Of a stretch of 10,939 nucleotides of DNA, positions 1 to 6,384 are shown one piece after another; position 1 is the stretch's first letter, and each line of letters opens with the position of its first letter. The stretch lies in the NCBI GenBank assembly GCA_002334985.1, contig DDBY01000187.1, positions 10,955 to 21,893 of the forward strand. Direction: 5' to 3'. The position numbers were made by a program, and so were the translations under genes. Below the pieces are notes generated by a model. It worked only from the letters and a program-made list of their open reading frames with translations, was not told the origin of the DNA and did no database searches. This DNA is from Micavibrio sp. UBA2020 (GTDB lineage: Bacteria > Pseudomonadota > Alphaproteobacteria > Micavibrionales > UBA2020).

Positions 1-999
1 GCCGCGGAAAATGAAGGGGAAGCAAAGAACGTTGTTCACCTGGTTCGGGTAATCGCTGCGGCCGGTGCAGATAACGGCATCGGGTTTCGCCGCGCGCGCC
101 TCTTCGGGCATGATTTCAGGCGTGGGGTTTGCAAGCGCCATAATCAGCGGTGCATCCGCCATCGTTTTTACCATGTCGCCCTTGAGAACGCCCGGGCCCG
201 AAAGACCGAGGAACACGTTCGCGCCCTTGATGGCATCGGCCAGCGAACGGGCGCTGGTTTTTTGTGCGAACTGTTCCTTTTCGGGGTCCATGCTCTCGTT
301 GCGGCCTTTGTACACAACGCCTGCGCGGTCGGTCAGGGTGATGTTTTCTTTCGGCAGGCCAAGCGCGACCAGCAGATTCACGCAGGCCATCGCCGACGCG
401 CCCGCGCCGGAGGTGACAAGCTTCACATCCTTCAGCTTGCGGCCGGAATATTTCATCCAGTTGGTGAAAGCGGCGCCAACGATGATGGCGGTGCCGTGCT
501 GGTCGTCATGAAACACGGGAATGTTCATGCGCGCTTTCAGGCGGCGTTCGATTTCGAAACATTCGGGCGCTTTGATGTCTTCGAGGTTGATGCCGCCGAA
601 GCTCGGCTCCAGCGCGGCGACGATATCCACTATTTTATCGATGTCTTTCTCATCAAGCTCGAGGTCGAGCGCGTCAATGCCCGCGAACTTTTTGAACAGA
701 ACGGCTTTGCCTTCCATTACCGGCTTCGCAGCCAAGGGGCCGATGTCGCCAAGACCCAACACAGCCGTGCCGTTGGTGATAACAGCGACAAGGTTGCCGC
801 GTGCGGTGTAAAGCGATGCAGTTTTCGGGTCAGCCGCAATTTCTTCGCAAGGGGCCGCAACGCCGGGCGAATAGGCGAGCGCGAGGTCGCGCTGCGTGCC
901 AAGCGCCTTGGTCGGCGTGATGGCGATTTTGCCCGGGCCGCCCGGATTCATGTGGTATTCGAGAGCGGCTTGATAAAGTGCGTCTTTTTTGAGTGCCAT
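1..999 (-). CDS. maeB: NADP-dependent malic enzyme, N-terminal part (C-terminus beyond window)
   Basis: Malic enzyme oxidatively decarboxylates malate to pyruvate, making NADPH, in the cytosol at the TCA cycle/gluconeogenesis branch. The 333 codons present read without interruption to the left edge. Seen: [12 protein letters not shown] at residues 43-54; GLGDIG at 82-87; active-site lysine region with K92 and K98 ([10 protein letters not shown]); metal-binding acidic pairs E140-D141 (INLEDI) and D165-D166 (HDDQHGT); nucleotide-binding loop GAGAS at 198-202; ANPTPEI at 290-296 and SDYPNQVNN at 315-323. ATG at 999 follows an AGGAG (1011-1015 on this strand) by 11 bases. Alphaproteobacterial MaeB proteins are usually about 750-770 residues because a phosphotransacetylase-like domain follows; if so, more than half the gene lies outside. 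That C-terminal domain, and NADP rather than NAD preference, are family inference. A tRNA-Leu gene lies just upstream on the same strand. Confidence 0.95.
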   Translation of the reverse strand, partial: MALKKDALYQAALEYHMNPGGPGKIAITPTKALGTQRDLALAYSPGVAAPCEEIAADPKTASLYTARGNLVAVITNGTAVLGLGDIGPLAAKPVMEGKAVLFKKFAGIDALDLELDEKDIDKIVDIVAALEPSFGGINLEDIKAPECFEIERRLKARMNIPVFHDDQHGTAIIVGAAFTNWMKYSGRKLKDVKLVTSGAGASAMACVNLLVALGLPKENITLTDRAGVVYKGRNESMDPEKEQFAQKTSARSLADAIKGANVFLGLSGPGVLKGDMVKTMADAPLIMALANPTPEIMPEEARAAKPDAVICTGRSDYPNQVNNVLCFPFIFRG

Positions 1000-1118
1000 G
1001 TGCGAGAAAACTCCTGAAGGGCAGGCATGCGCAAGCGGCGACGCCGCGCGCGGCCCGATGCGCGTGAGACTAACACGAAACGCAAAACTTTTGAAAATCA
1101 AAAGGAAAGGGAGAGAGA

Positions 1119-1203
1119 TGGTGCGGTCAAGAAGACTCGAACTTCCACGGGTTGCCCCACAACGACCTCAACGTTGCGCGTCTACCAATTCCGCCATGAC
1201 CGC
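1119..1203 (-). tRNA. tRNA-Leu(GAG)
   Basis: Read on the minus strand, the 85-base element folds as a class II tRNA. The 7-bp acceptor stem is GCGGTCA/TGACCGC, with discriminator A and an encoded CCA. The D arm contains AATTGGTAGAC. The anticodon stem is CAACG/CGTTG around loop TTGAGGT, giving anticodon GAG (reads CUC/CUU leucine codons). A long variable arm GGGGCAACCC is typical of leucine tRNAs, and the T arm carries TTCGAGT. The T stem ends in one G-T pair. The gene sits 119 bases upstream of the malic enzyme start on the same strand; no U-tract terminator is obvious between them. Confidence 0.97.
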
Positions 1204-1339
1204 ACAAAAGGTAGGACAGTTTAAAACTGCCGTATGGAAATAACAGATTGCCACCGGAGTCGCAAGGATATTCGCGGGGGCTAAATATTCCATAATAAAA
1301 TAAGGCCGCGCGGGAGGTATCTGTACCTGTCCGCCCCTG

Positions 1340-1367
1340 TTTACACCGCCGCGCCTTACGCTAGACT
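1340..1367 (+). promoter_or_regulatory. Candidate sigma70 promoter for zupT
   Basis: A -35 TTTACA (1340-1345, 5 of 6 to consensus) and a -10 TAGACT (1362-1367, 4 of 6) are separated by 16 bases. Transcription would start near 1374, leaving a leader of about 60 bases before the ATG at 1434. The rest of the gap (1204-1433) holds only a 13-base perfect inverted repeat (CAGTTT A AAACTG, 1217-1229) just upstream of the tRNA. Found by eye, without a promoter-scoring tool. Confidence 0.35.
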
Positions 1368-1433
1368 AAGACTCGCGGCGATTCTTTTTCCAAACAGTAC
1401 AATCAAAGGCCGCTAGAAAGCATCTCTCTCATC

Positions 1434-2240
1434 ATGGATATATCGACGACCCAACTTCTGGTCGCCTTTGGCGCGACAGCGGCGGCGGGGCTGGCTACCG
1501 CTTTTGGCAGTATTCTTGTTTTTGCGGCGAAAAGCCCGAGCCCGCGTTTGCTGGCTTTCGGCCTTGCCTTTGCGGGCGGCGCGATGGTTTTTGTATCGCT
1601 GTCCGAAATTCTCAATAAATCCGTTGCGTCTTTCACGCTGGCCTATGGCGACAAGCTGGGCTTCAGCTATGGTACGCTGGCGTTTCTGGCAGGGGTGTTT
1701 CTGATTGCCGCCATCGACCGGCTGGTGCCGAACCCGCACGAAACGCTCGAAGCCGACAACCCGCATTTCAAAGAGCAGAACCGTGCCTATGTGAAGCGCG
1801 TGGGTCTTTTGACCGCGGTTGCCATTACCGCGCATAACTTCCCCGAAGGTCTTGCGACGTTTTTTGCAATGCTGAACGACCCCGTGGTCGGTTTGCCCCT
1901 CGCCCTCGCGATTGCGATTCACAACATTCCCGAAGGTATCGCGATTGCCGTGCCGGTTTACTATGCGACGGGCAGCAAGAAATATGCCTTCGTCGCCAGC
2001 CTGCTGTCGGGGCTGGCGGAGCCTGTCGGCGCCGCCATCGGTTATTTAATTCTGGCGCCGTTTTTGTCGGATGCGGTTTTCGGTGCGGTGTTTGGTATTA
2101 TTGCCGGCGTGATGGTTTTTCTGGCGCTGGACGAGCTATTGCCTGCCGCAAAACGCTACGCCAAATCGCATGAAACCGTGTACGGGCTTATCACCGGTAT
2201 GGCCGCGCTGGCCATCAGTCTTGTGCTGTTCAAATGGTGA
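1434..2240 (+). CDS. zupT: ZIP-family zinc/divalent metal importer (ZupT type)
   Basis: A 268-residue inner-membrane protein, close to the ~257 residues of E. coli ZupT. It imports zinc and, less selectively, other divalent metals, probably by proton-coupled uptake. The ZIP metal-site motifs are intact: HNFPEG at residues 134-139 and HNIPEG at 163-168 in adjacent helices, with E196 in a following helix (LSGLAEPVGA). About eight hydrophobic segments are visible. The loop between the third and fourth helices holds H102 and H111, as expected of the His-containing cytoplasmic loop. The ATG at 1434 has only a weak purine-rich stretch upstream (AGAAAG, about 14 bases away), so the start is less certain than the family. 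The gene converges on the lipoprotein gene, with 7 bases between the stop codons. No Zur operator was recognised. Confidence 0.93.
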   Translation: MDISTTQLLVAFGATAAAGLATAFGSILVFAAKSPSPRLLAFGLAFAGGAMVFVSLSEILNKSVASFTLAYGDKLGFSYGTLAFLAGVFLIAAIDRLVPNPHETLEADNPHFKEQNRAYVKRVGLLTAVAITAHNFPEGLATFFAMLNDPVVGLPLALAIAIHNIPEGIAIAVPVYYATGSKKYAFVASLLSGLAEPVGAAIGYLILAPFLSDAVFGAVFGIIAGVMVFLALDELLPAAKRYAKSHETVYGLITGMAALAISLVLFKW

Positions 2241-2247
2241 CGGGGCA

Positions 2248-2679
2248 TCAAGGTCTCGCGCGGTAATTGACGCGGGCGATACCGTTATTGGCGCTGCAAC
2301 CGCGTTCAGGCGTCAGCGATTCAACATTGTCGTCGGCGAGTATCCTGTCGAATTTATCTTTGTGCATGCCATAGCACACGCTGCTTTCGGCAAAACGCGC
2401 AAGGCTTTCTTCGGCCGTGCTCAGCGGGCCGTTGGTGCTTTTGACATACGATGTTCGCGCCACGCTATCGGTAACGGTCATGGTATCCGATTTAAAATCG
2501 AAAACGACCGTATGCCGCGCGTCTTTCATTGTATGGGTCAGCCCATCTGTTTCGAATGAAAAACTGCCGGGGAAAATGCCGCCCTCGGGCCCGTTGGTGG
2601 CGGGCGCGGGGTCGCTGCATCCGGCAACCGCGATGAAGGCGGACAAAAGCGCGGCCTTGGCCGTTTTGAAATTGGACAT
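2248..2679 (-). CDS. Small predicted outer-membrane lipoprotein, unknown function
   Basis: A 143-residue protein with a lipoprotein signal peptide: basic N-terminus (K5, K8), hydrophobic stretch at about 9-19, and lipobox AVAGC with the lipidated Cys at 21. Serine, not aspartate, at the +2 position suggests sorting to the outer membrane. The mature part has a Pro/Ala/Gly-rich linker (23-39), then a region with alternating hydrophobic residues that looks beta-rich (about 40-80), and two further cysteines, C102 and C128, that could form a periplasmic disulfide. I do not recognise the family. The ATG at 2679 follows a strong AAGGGGG. A second ATG five bases upstream is out of frame. The gene lies about 90 bases downstream of the 177-residue protein on the same strand and may share its transcript. 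Confidence 0.75.
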   Translation of the reverse strand: MSNFKTAKAALLSAFIAVAGCSDPAPATNGPEGGIFPGSFSFETDGLTHTMKDARHTVVFDFKSDTMTVTDSVARTSYVKSTNGPLSTAEESLARFAESSVCYGMHKDKFDRILADDNVESLTPERGCSANNGIARVNYRARP

Positions 2680-2770
2680 GCCATCCCCCTTCGTTTCAGG
2701 CGCAGTTATTCAGTGCGACTACTACGAATAGTATCAAAACGGGGTTAAGAATTGATTGCGCGGCCGCGTA

Positions 2771-3304
2771 TCAGTTCGGCTTGAAACCGCCGCCGTTTTT
2801 GGGCGGCTGGGGTTTGGCGGCCGGGGCGGGCTTTGCCTTGGGGGGCAGGATGCCGCCGTTCTGGTGGTGCTTTTCGAAAAACAGCTCGTCCATCTGCTCG
2901 CGGAAGGCTTGCGGCAGCAGGCGATAGGCGGCCATGTAATGGAAATCCGGCTCCGGCGACGGGGCGGTTTCTTTATAGCGCATCAGGGATTCTTCCATAT
3001 CGCGCAGGATGAGAAACGCGGCGTCGAAATTCATGCGGAACTCGTCGCTGTTGCTGCCGATGCGGCGGCCTGTGTATTTGGTGATGGCTTCGCGGTAGGC
3101 GCGGCTGACTTCCTGCACCCCGGCGGTTACGGTCTTGATGTTGTTCTGGATGGAAATCGTCCAGTAGCCTTCCTTGGTGCGCTTGGCGCTGAGCTGCACA
3201 AACTTGTCTGTGCCTTCAAGGTCGGGGACGGGCAGCTTGCGTGTGGTCATCTGTTTCACATCGTCGAAGGAATCTGCTGCTTTGTTGAACCAGCCTTTGA
3301 ACAT
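2771..3304 (-). CDS. Unrecognised 177-residue, probably cytosolic protein
   Basis: I do not recognise this protein. It has no signal peptide or membrane helix. Residues about 1-110 are mixed alpha/beta with many charged residues. Residues about 111-150 look helical and end in the acidic/aromatic stretch EQMDELFFEKHH. The last ~26 residues form a Pro/Lys/Ala/Gly-rich, presumably disordered tail with PPKAKPAPAAK. There are no cysteines and no catalytic motif I can name. Evidence that it is real: an ideal Shine-Dalgarno AGGAGG 8 bases before the ATG at 3304, a near-consensus promoter further upstream, and a coding-like composition. The stop codon is followed directly by a 10-base GC palindrome (2759-2768) with no U-tract, so transcription may continue into the lipoprotein gene. 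Confidence 0.75.
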   Translation of the reverse strand: MFKGWFNKAADSFDDVKQMTTRKLPVPDLEGTDKFVQLSAKRTKEGYWTISIQNNIKTVTAGVQEVSRAYREAITKYTGRRIGSNSDEFRMNFDAAFLILRDMEESLMRYKETAPSPEPDFHYMAAYRLLPQAFREQMDELFFEKHHQNGGILPPKAKPAPAAKPQPPKNGGGFKPN

Positions 3305-3371
3305 CGAAAAGCCTCCTTCTTTTTACAGAATGATATAATTTTCTGAAATATTACTGCTTTGTCTGGAATTT

Positions 3372-3400
3372 TTTCTAAAGACGGCAGCCGGATATGTCAA
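3372..3400 (-). promoter_or_regulatory. Strong sigma70-type promoter for the 177-residue gene
   Basis: On the minus strand, a perfect -35 TTGACA (3400-3395) is followed after exactly 17 bases by -10 TAGAAA (3377-3372, 4 of 6). Transcription would start near 3365, giving a ~60-base AT-rich leader that ends in AGGAGG. This is the best promoter-like match found in the window. Confidence 0.6.
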
Positions 3401-3407
3401 GGGGGGC

Positions 3408-3436
3408 TTTTCAAGCACCGCCGCGCGGATTATGTT
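3408..3436 (+). promoter_or_regulatory. Candidate lipB promoter
   Basis: TTTTCA (3408-3413) and TATGTT (3431-3436), each 4 of 6 to consensus, are spaced by 17 bases. The -35 box overlaps the -35 region of the divergent promoter on the other strand within about 10 bases, so the two units may compete for polymerase. A more TATA-like sequence at 3464-3470 is too close to the start: it would place the transcription start downstream of the ribosome binding site at 3472-3475. Confidence 0.3.
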
Positions 3437-3486
3437 CAGGGTATTCTACAAATTTGATTTTAGTATATAAAAGGAAAGCATTTTTT

Positions 3487-4236
3487 ATGGCTGTTGCCCA
3501 AAAAAAGCCTGCTGCGTCCAAACCTGCCGCATCCAAAACAGCGGCGCCCAAGAAAACAGTGCAAAAAACTTCTGTGCAAAAAATCCCCGTGCATTGGCAA
3601 AGCGAAGAGCGCCCCGTGCCCTATGACCGCGCCCTCGCGTTCATGGAAGCAAAGGTCGCGATGATACGCGAAAAGGGCGAAGCGGATACTGTCTGGCTGC
3701 TCGAACACCCGCCGGTCTATACGGCAGGCACCAGCGCCGACCCCAAAGACCTTCTCAATGCCCGCTTTCCCGTCTATAGCGCTGGGCGCGGCGGACAATA
3801 TACCTATCACGGCCCCGGCCAGCGTGTGGCCTATGTCATGACCGACCTGCAACGCCGCAGTGCCGCAGGCGCAGGGCCCGACCTGCGCGTTTATATCCAT
3901 GACCTTGAGGAATGGATTATCCAAACACTGTCAACTTTTGATGTCAAAGGTGAACGTCGTTCAGATAGGGTCGGCATCTGGGTCGATATGAAACCCTACG
4001 GCAAGCCCAAGGGGACGGAGGCGAAAATCGCCGCCATCGGCGTGCGCGTGCGCAAATGGGTCGCGTTCCATGGCGTATCGGTGAACATCAACCCTGACCT
4101 GTCACATTTTGACGGTATCGTGCCCTGCGGCATTTCGCAGCACGGGGTGACGTCGCTGGCCGCGCTTGGCATCAAGGTGACGATGCAGGAATTCGACGCT
4201 GCGCTGAAAGAAAACTGGTATAAAGTTTTTGCCTAA
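3487..4236 (+). CDS. lipB: Octanoyl-[acyl carrier protein]:protein N-octanoyltransferase LipB
   Basis: LipB moves the octanoyl group from acyl carrier protein to the lipoyl domains of 2-oxoacid dehydrogenases and the glycine cleavage system, the first step of de novo lipoylation; LipA then inserts sulfur. With the start at 3487 the protein is 249 residues. Seen: HPPVYTAG at 74-81; family signature [12 protein letters not shown] at 101-112; catalytic lysine K180 in AKIAAIGV; catalytic cysteine C214 in VPCGI; HGVSVN at 205-200 region preceding DLSHF. The ATG at 3487 is chosen because AGGA (3472-3475) lies 11 bases upstream; an in-frame ATG at 3394 would add 31 atypical residues and lies within the divergent promoter. 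Residues 2-34 form an Ala/Lys/Pro-rich extension absent from E. coli LipB (~213 residues). No lipA is in the window. Confidence 0.95.
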   Translation: MAVAQKKPAASKPAASKTAAPKKTVQKTSVQKIPVHWQSEERPVPYDRALAFMEAKVAMIREKGEADTVWLLEHPPVYTAGTSADPKDLLNARFPVYSAGRGGQYTYHGPGQRVAYVMTDLQRRSAAGAGPDLRVYIHDLEEWIIQTLSTFDVKGERRSDRVGIWVDMKPYGKPKGTEAKIAAIGVRVRKWVAFHGVSVNINPDLSHFDGIVPCGISQHGVTSLAALGIKVTMQEFDAALKENWYKVFA

Positions 4237-4256
4237 GAGAGGGTTTGCACAAGACC

Positions 4257-4487
4257 ATGAGCCTGTTTCCCGCTTTTCGCGCCGTTTTGGCGCCCGACGT
4301 GACAGACGCAAGAACCGAGGCGCTGGAAAGCGACATCCGCGCGCTTAAAGGCGTGGTGCAGGTGGCTTTCAACCAAAGCGCGGCGGGTGAAAAATACCTC
4401 CACGTCACCTGCATGCCCGGACAAGGGGTGGAGCGCAAGGTTGCGGCGATGGCGGGCGTTTCGCGCACCCAATCGGCACCCTTTTAA
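4257..4487 (+). CDS. Unrecognised 76-residue protein downstream of lipB
   Basis: A small soluble protein starting 20 bases after the lipB stop, so probably co-transcribed with it. The ATG at 4257 is preceded at 13 bases by GAGAGGG (4237-4243); a TTG at 4245 is in frame but sits too close to that site. The pattern of hydrophobic and polar residues suggests strand-helix-strand-strand-helix-strand: FRAVLAP, a helix at about 18-31, VVQVAFN, KYLHVTCM, a helix at about 57-67, and a final strand. That order fits a ferredoxin-like/ACT/metal-chaperone fold, but this is inference. The single cysteine (C52) does not form the CxxC of metal chaperones. I do not recognise a family; a real gene is likely from position and composition. 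Confidence 0.6.
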   Translation: MSLFPAFRAVLAPDVTDARTEALESDIRALKGVVQVAFNQSAAGEKYLHVTCMPGQGVERKVAAMAGVSRTQSAPF

Positions 4488-4560
4488 GGCCTGCTGTTTA
4501 CCGGAAAACACGTTTTTTAACACATGATTCCCGATGCTGCAACGCACATGGTATTCATGT

Positions 4561-4680
4561 ACCCCAATATACTCAATTTTGAAATTATATAACAATATTG
4601 AATTTATTTAGAAAATTTACTTTCAATAAAATGACCTTGATTTTAACAATATTTTCCACTAACAATAATTCACCAACAAA
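4561..4680. other. AT-rich intergenic island upstream of the HNH-like gene
   Basis: Only 25 of these 120 bases are G or C, against a clear GC majority in the surrounding genes. It contains CAATATTG-type palindromes and runs of A and T, and no open frame with a ribosome binding site. A weak promoter candidate lies at its right end: TTAACA (4643-4648, 5 of 6) and AATAAT (4664-4669, 5 of 6), but with a short 15-base spacer. It could be a promoter region, a nucleoid-protein binding site, or a remnant of inserted DNA; the sequence does not decide. The remaining parts of the gap (4488-4560 and 4681-4727) show no clear terminator. Confidence 0.6.
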
Positions 4681-4717
4681 GATACCGCATACCAAAGACT
4701 GCAACCGCGTACACCAC

Positions 4718-4722
4718 GGAGG
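4718..4722 (+). promoter_or_regulatory. Ribosome binding site that fixes the TTG start of the HNH-like gene
   Basis: GGAGG lies 5 bases before TTG at 4728. No ATG or GTG occurs near it in this frame; the first in-frame ATG is at about codon 145, inside the conserved core, so TTG is the only sensible start. Confidence 0.75.
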
Positions 4723-4727
4723 CACTA

Positions 4728-6203
4728 TTGGCACAAAGGGTTTCGGCCGAAACGATTACCGAGATCACGTCTTCCCCGGGGTTTGTCCCGCCGGGCAAGG
4801 TGCCGACCCCGCCTTCGCGCGAAGAGCTGATTGAACAAATCCGCCAGTCCATTGAAAACCGCATCGACAAGTTTACCCGTATTCTTTCCGGCCCTCTCAG
4901 CGAAGAAGACCAGCGCCGCGCCACGGAATCGCTGGAGCGCGCGAAAACCCACAAACAGCAATTCGCCCAAACCATCGGTGAAATCCCCGAAGGCTTCAAA
5001 CTTGTCCCCGTTCTCTACAGCAAAATCACGCAAGACCAGAACGCGGCGGTACACGAAGAATACCTGAGCAATGTCCGCAGCCGCTTTTTGAAATTCATCG
5101 GCGAAAACCATGCCGATGCCGCGCGGGCGCTGGGCATTTGCGAACACGGCATCGCCCGCATGCAGCAGGGGCTTGACCCCTCCGACAAAGACGGCCGCCC
5201 TTATGATATGAACATCGACCACATTATCGAGCGCGCGGGCAGCGGGCTTTGGGCGGGTAGCAAGGAAAAAGACCCCGACCAGAAAACAGAGGTCGAAGAC
5301 AAATTCCGCCAGAACCATTTCGGCAACCTTATTCTTATCCCCACCAAAATCCATGATTTCAAAAACACGCTGAACGGCCTTCAGCGTATCGGCGATTTGC
5401 AGCCGGGCGAAAGCAAGTGGATTTTGATGCTGACGCCGGAACGCAGTGACAGCAACCCCAATTTCATCTGCCCGCCGCAAACGCCGGGCAGCCGCTGGGA
5501 CGTTCTGGCTGTCAGGCCGAAAGACCCCTTCAGCGATATCCATCATGCCGATTTCGTGGTCAAACAAGCGCTGGACCGTCTGCGCGAATTCCGCGCCAAT
5601 CCGGTCGCAGACAAGGGTCTGACAGCGGTTGAGGAAATCGCGCGCCGCTATAAACGCGATGTCGTCGATATGGCTGATGACAACATCAAAGGCCGCCGCA
5701 CGCTGGCGAAAATTTTCAACGATGTTATCGAACACGACGAATCTGCGCGCGAGCTTGAAAAACTGCTGCGTCCGCTTTTGAAAGAAACGGCGGAAAACCT
5801 GACGGGTGCTTTCGACCAGGTTGCCGAAAACCTCGGCGGACCCAAGGGCGGCAAGCTGCTGCACAACTTCAACGGATTTTACCGCAGCAATGCATTGCGT
5901 ACCTTACGCGAACATGTGGCGAAGCTGCCGATGGCAGAGGCCAAGCAGGTCGCAGACATCTGCAAGGTTATCGATGTCGATATGAACGTGCTGATGCCGC
6001 CCCGCCCGCGCGAAACGTCGTCGTCGGCAAACCCGCATCAACGCTCCCCCGCGCGCCCTGAAAGCGGCCGCAACAAGTTCAACGACAAAAGCAAACGCCG
6101 CGGCCGCAATGACAACAGCCTTTCCGCCCCCGGCGAAGGCTGGCAAAAGAACAAGGGCGGCAAAGGCAAAAAGCGCAACGGTTCGCGCCACCGCGACTGG
6201 TAA
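4728..6203 (+). CDS. HNH-nuclease-like protein with basic C-terminal tail, unknown role
   Basis: A 491-residue protein with a TTG start. Residues ~30-85 are charged amphipathic helices (possible coiled coil). Residues ~125-215 hold the HNH-like core: a helical lead-in (AARALGICEHGIARMQQG), then D164-H165 in NIDHIIERAGSG, N200 in FGNLILIPTKIH and H209, with N213 after it. The DH...N-x8-H spacing matches HNH/beta-beta-alpha-metal nucleases. The run M-x2-G, DHI, G-x-G, NL-ILIP, H, N also resembles HNH domains of secreted toxins and of DUF1524-type proteins, from memory. The zinc-binding CxxC pairs of many HNH proteins are absent. Residues ~270-420 are helical and unrecognised. Residues ~425-491 are low-complexity, rich in Arg/Lys/Gly/Asn and suited to binding nucleic acid. 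No signal peptide is seen and no immunity, methylase or mobile-element gene adjoins. HNH-like fold: moderate confidence; activity, target and biological role: unknown. Confidence 0.8.
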   Translation: MAQRVSAETITEITSSPGFVPPGKVPTPPSREELIEQIRQSIENRIDKFTRILSGPLSEEDQRRATESLERAKTHKQQFAQTIGEIPEGFKLVPVLYSKITQDQNAAVHEEYLSNVRSRFLKFIGENHADAARALGICEHGIARMQQGLDPSDKDGRPYDMNIDHIIERAGSGLWAGSKEKDPDQKTEVEDKFRQNHFGNLILIPTKIHDFKNTLNGLQRIGDLQPGESKWILMLTPERSDSNPNFICPPQTPGSRWDVLAVRPKDPFSDIHHADFVVKQALDRLREFRANPVADKGLTAVEEIARRYKRDVVDMADDNIKGRRTLAKIFNDVIEHDESARELEKLLRPLLKETAENLTGAFDQVAENLGGPKGGKLLHNFNGFYRSNALRTLREHVAKLPMAEAKQVADICKVIDVDMNVLMPPRPRETSSSANPHQRSPARPESGRNKFNDKSKRRGRNDNSLSAPGEGWQKNKGGKGKKRNGSRHRDW

Positions 6204-6250
6204 TCTCCGCCCCTCTGTCCGAAAAGCACTGAATCTCAATACGATGGCCG

Positions 6251-6278
6251 CCTGCTGCCTTGCGGGGCGCAGGGTTTT
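6251..6278 (+). terminator. Candidate rho-independent terminator of the HNH-like gene
   Basis: CCTGC (6251-6255) and GCC (6257-6259), separated by one bulged T, pair with GGC (6266-6268) and GCAGG (6269-6273) around a 6-base loop. The stem is followed by G and four Ts (6275-6278). The hairpin is stable but the T-run is short. It lies 48 bases after the stop at 6203. Confidence 0.4.
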
Positions 6279-6337
6279 GGCGCGGGCGCATGCCCCCCAA
6301 AGGCTTTGCAATTCTCCGGCGGTATGCTAAAAATCCT

Positions 6338-6369
6338 GCAAAATGAATATTTTGCGGCGCTTTGCCGCA
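6338..6369 (+). promoter_or_regulatory. Two overlapping hairpins in the sugar dehydrogenase leader
   Basis: Hairpin A pairs GCAAAAT (6338-6344) with ATTTTGC (6349-6355) around GAAT. Hairpin B pairs TGCGGC (6353-6358) with GCCGCA (6364-6369) around GCTTT. They share bases 6353-6355, so the full forms exclude each other, and hairpin B ends two bases before the ribosome binding site GGAGG. A regulatory role is inference. Confidence 0.35.
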
Positions 6370-6371
6370 GC

Positions 6372-6376
6372 GGAGG
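6372..6376 (+). promoter_or_regulatory. Ribosome binding site that fixes the dehydrogenase start
   Basis: GGAGG lies 8 bases before ATG at 6385. An earlier in-frame ATG at 6343 has no comparable site and lies inside the leader hairpin, so 6385 is preferred. Confidence 0.75.
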
Positions 6377-6384
6377 CCTTTGTC

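Noticed and set aside
1043..1054. Perfect 12-base GC palindrome between the tRNA and the malic enzyme
   Set aside because: Self-complementary without a loop and without a T-run, so not a terminator; such palindromes are expected by chance in GC-rich DNA.
2720..2733. TACTA/TAGTA hairpin with a UUCG loop on the minus strand before the lipoprotein gene
   Set aside because: The stem is only 5 bp and AU-rich; no T-run or conserved context makes a function arguable.
3306..3412. Long-range repeat GAAAAGCC (3306-3313) and GGCTTTTC (3404-3411) flanking the divergent region
   Set aside because: The distal arm lies upstream of the predicted transcription start on the minus strand, so it would not be in the same RNA; short enough to be chance.
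3394..3486. LipB start at the upstream ATG 3394
   Set aside because: It has no good ribosome binding site, overlaps the divergent promoter, and adds residues unlike LipB; ATG 3487 has AGGA at 11 bases.
4504..4517. AAAAC/GTTTT near the end of the 76-residue gene as a terminator
   Set aside because: The loop would be two to four bases with an A/T-only stem; too weak to call.
4725..5864. Long minus-strand open frame opposite the HNH-like gene, and similar long frames opposite other genes
   Set aside because: These are GC-rich shadow frames. They lack ribosome binding sites and family motifs, and the opposite strand carries the recognisable protein or good start signals.
6343..6384. Sugar dehydrogenase start at ATG 6343
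   Set aside because: It lies within a leader hairpin without a ribosome binding site, while ATG 6385 has GGAGG at 8 bases.
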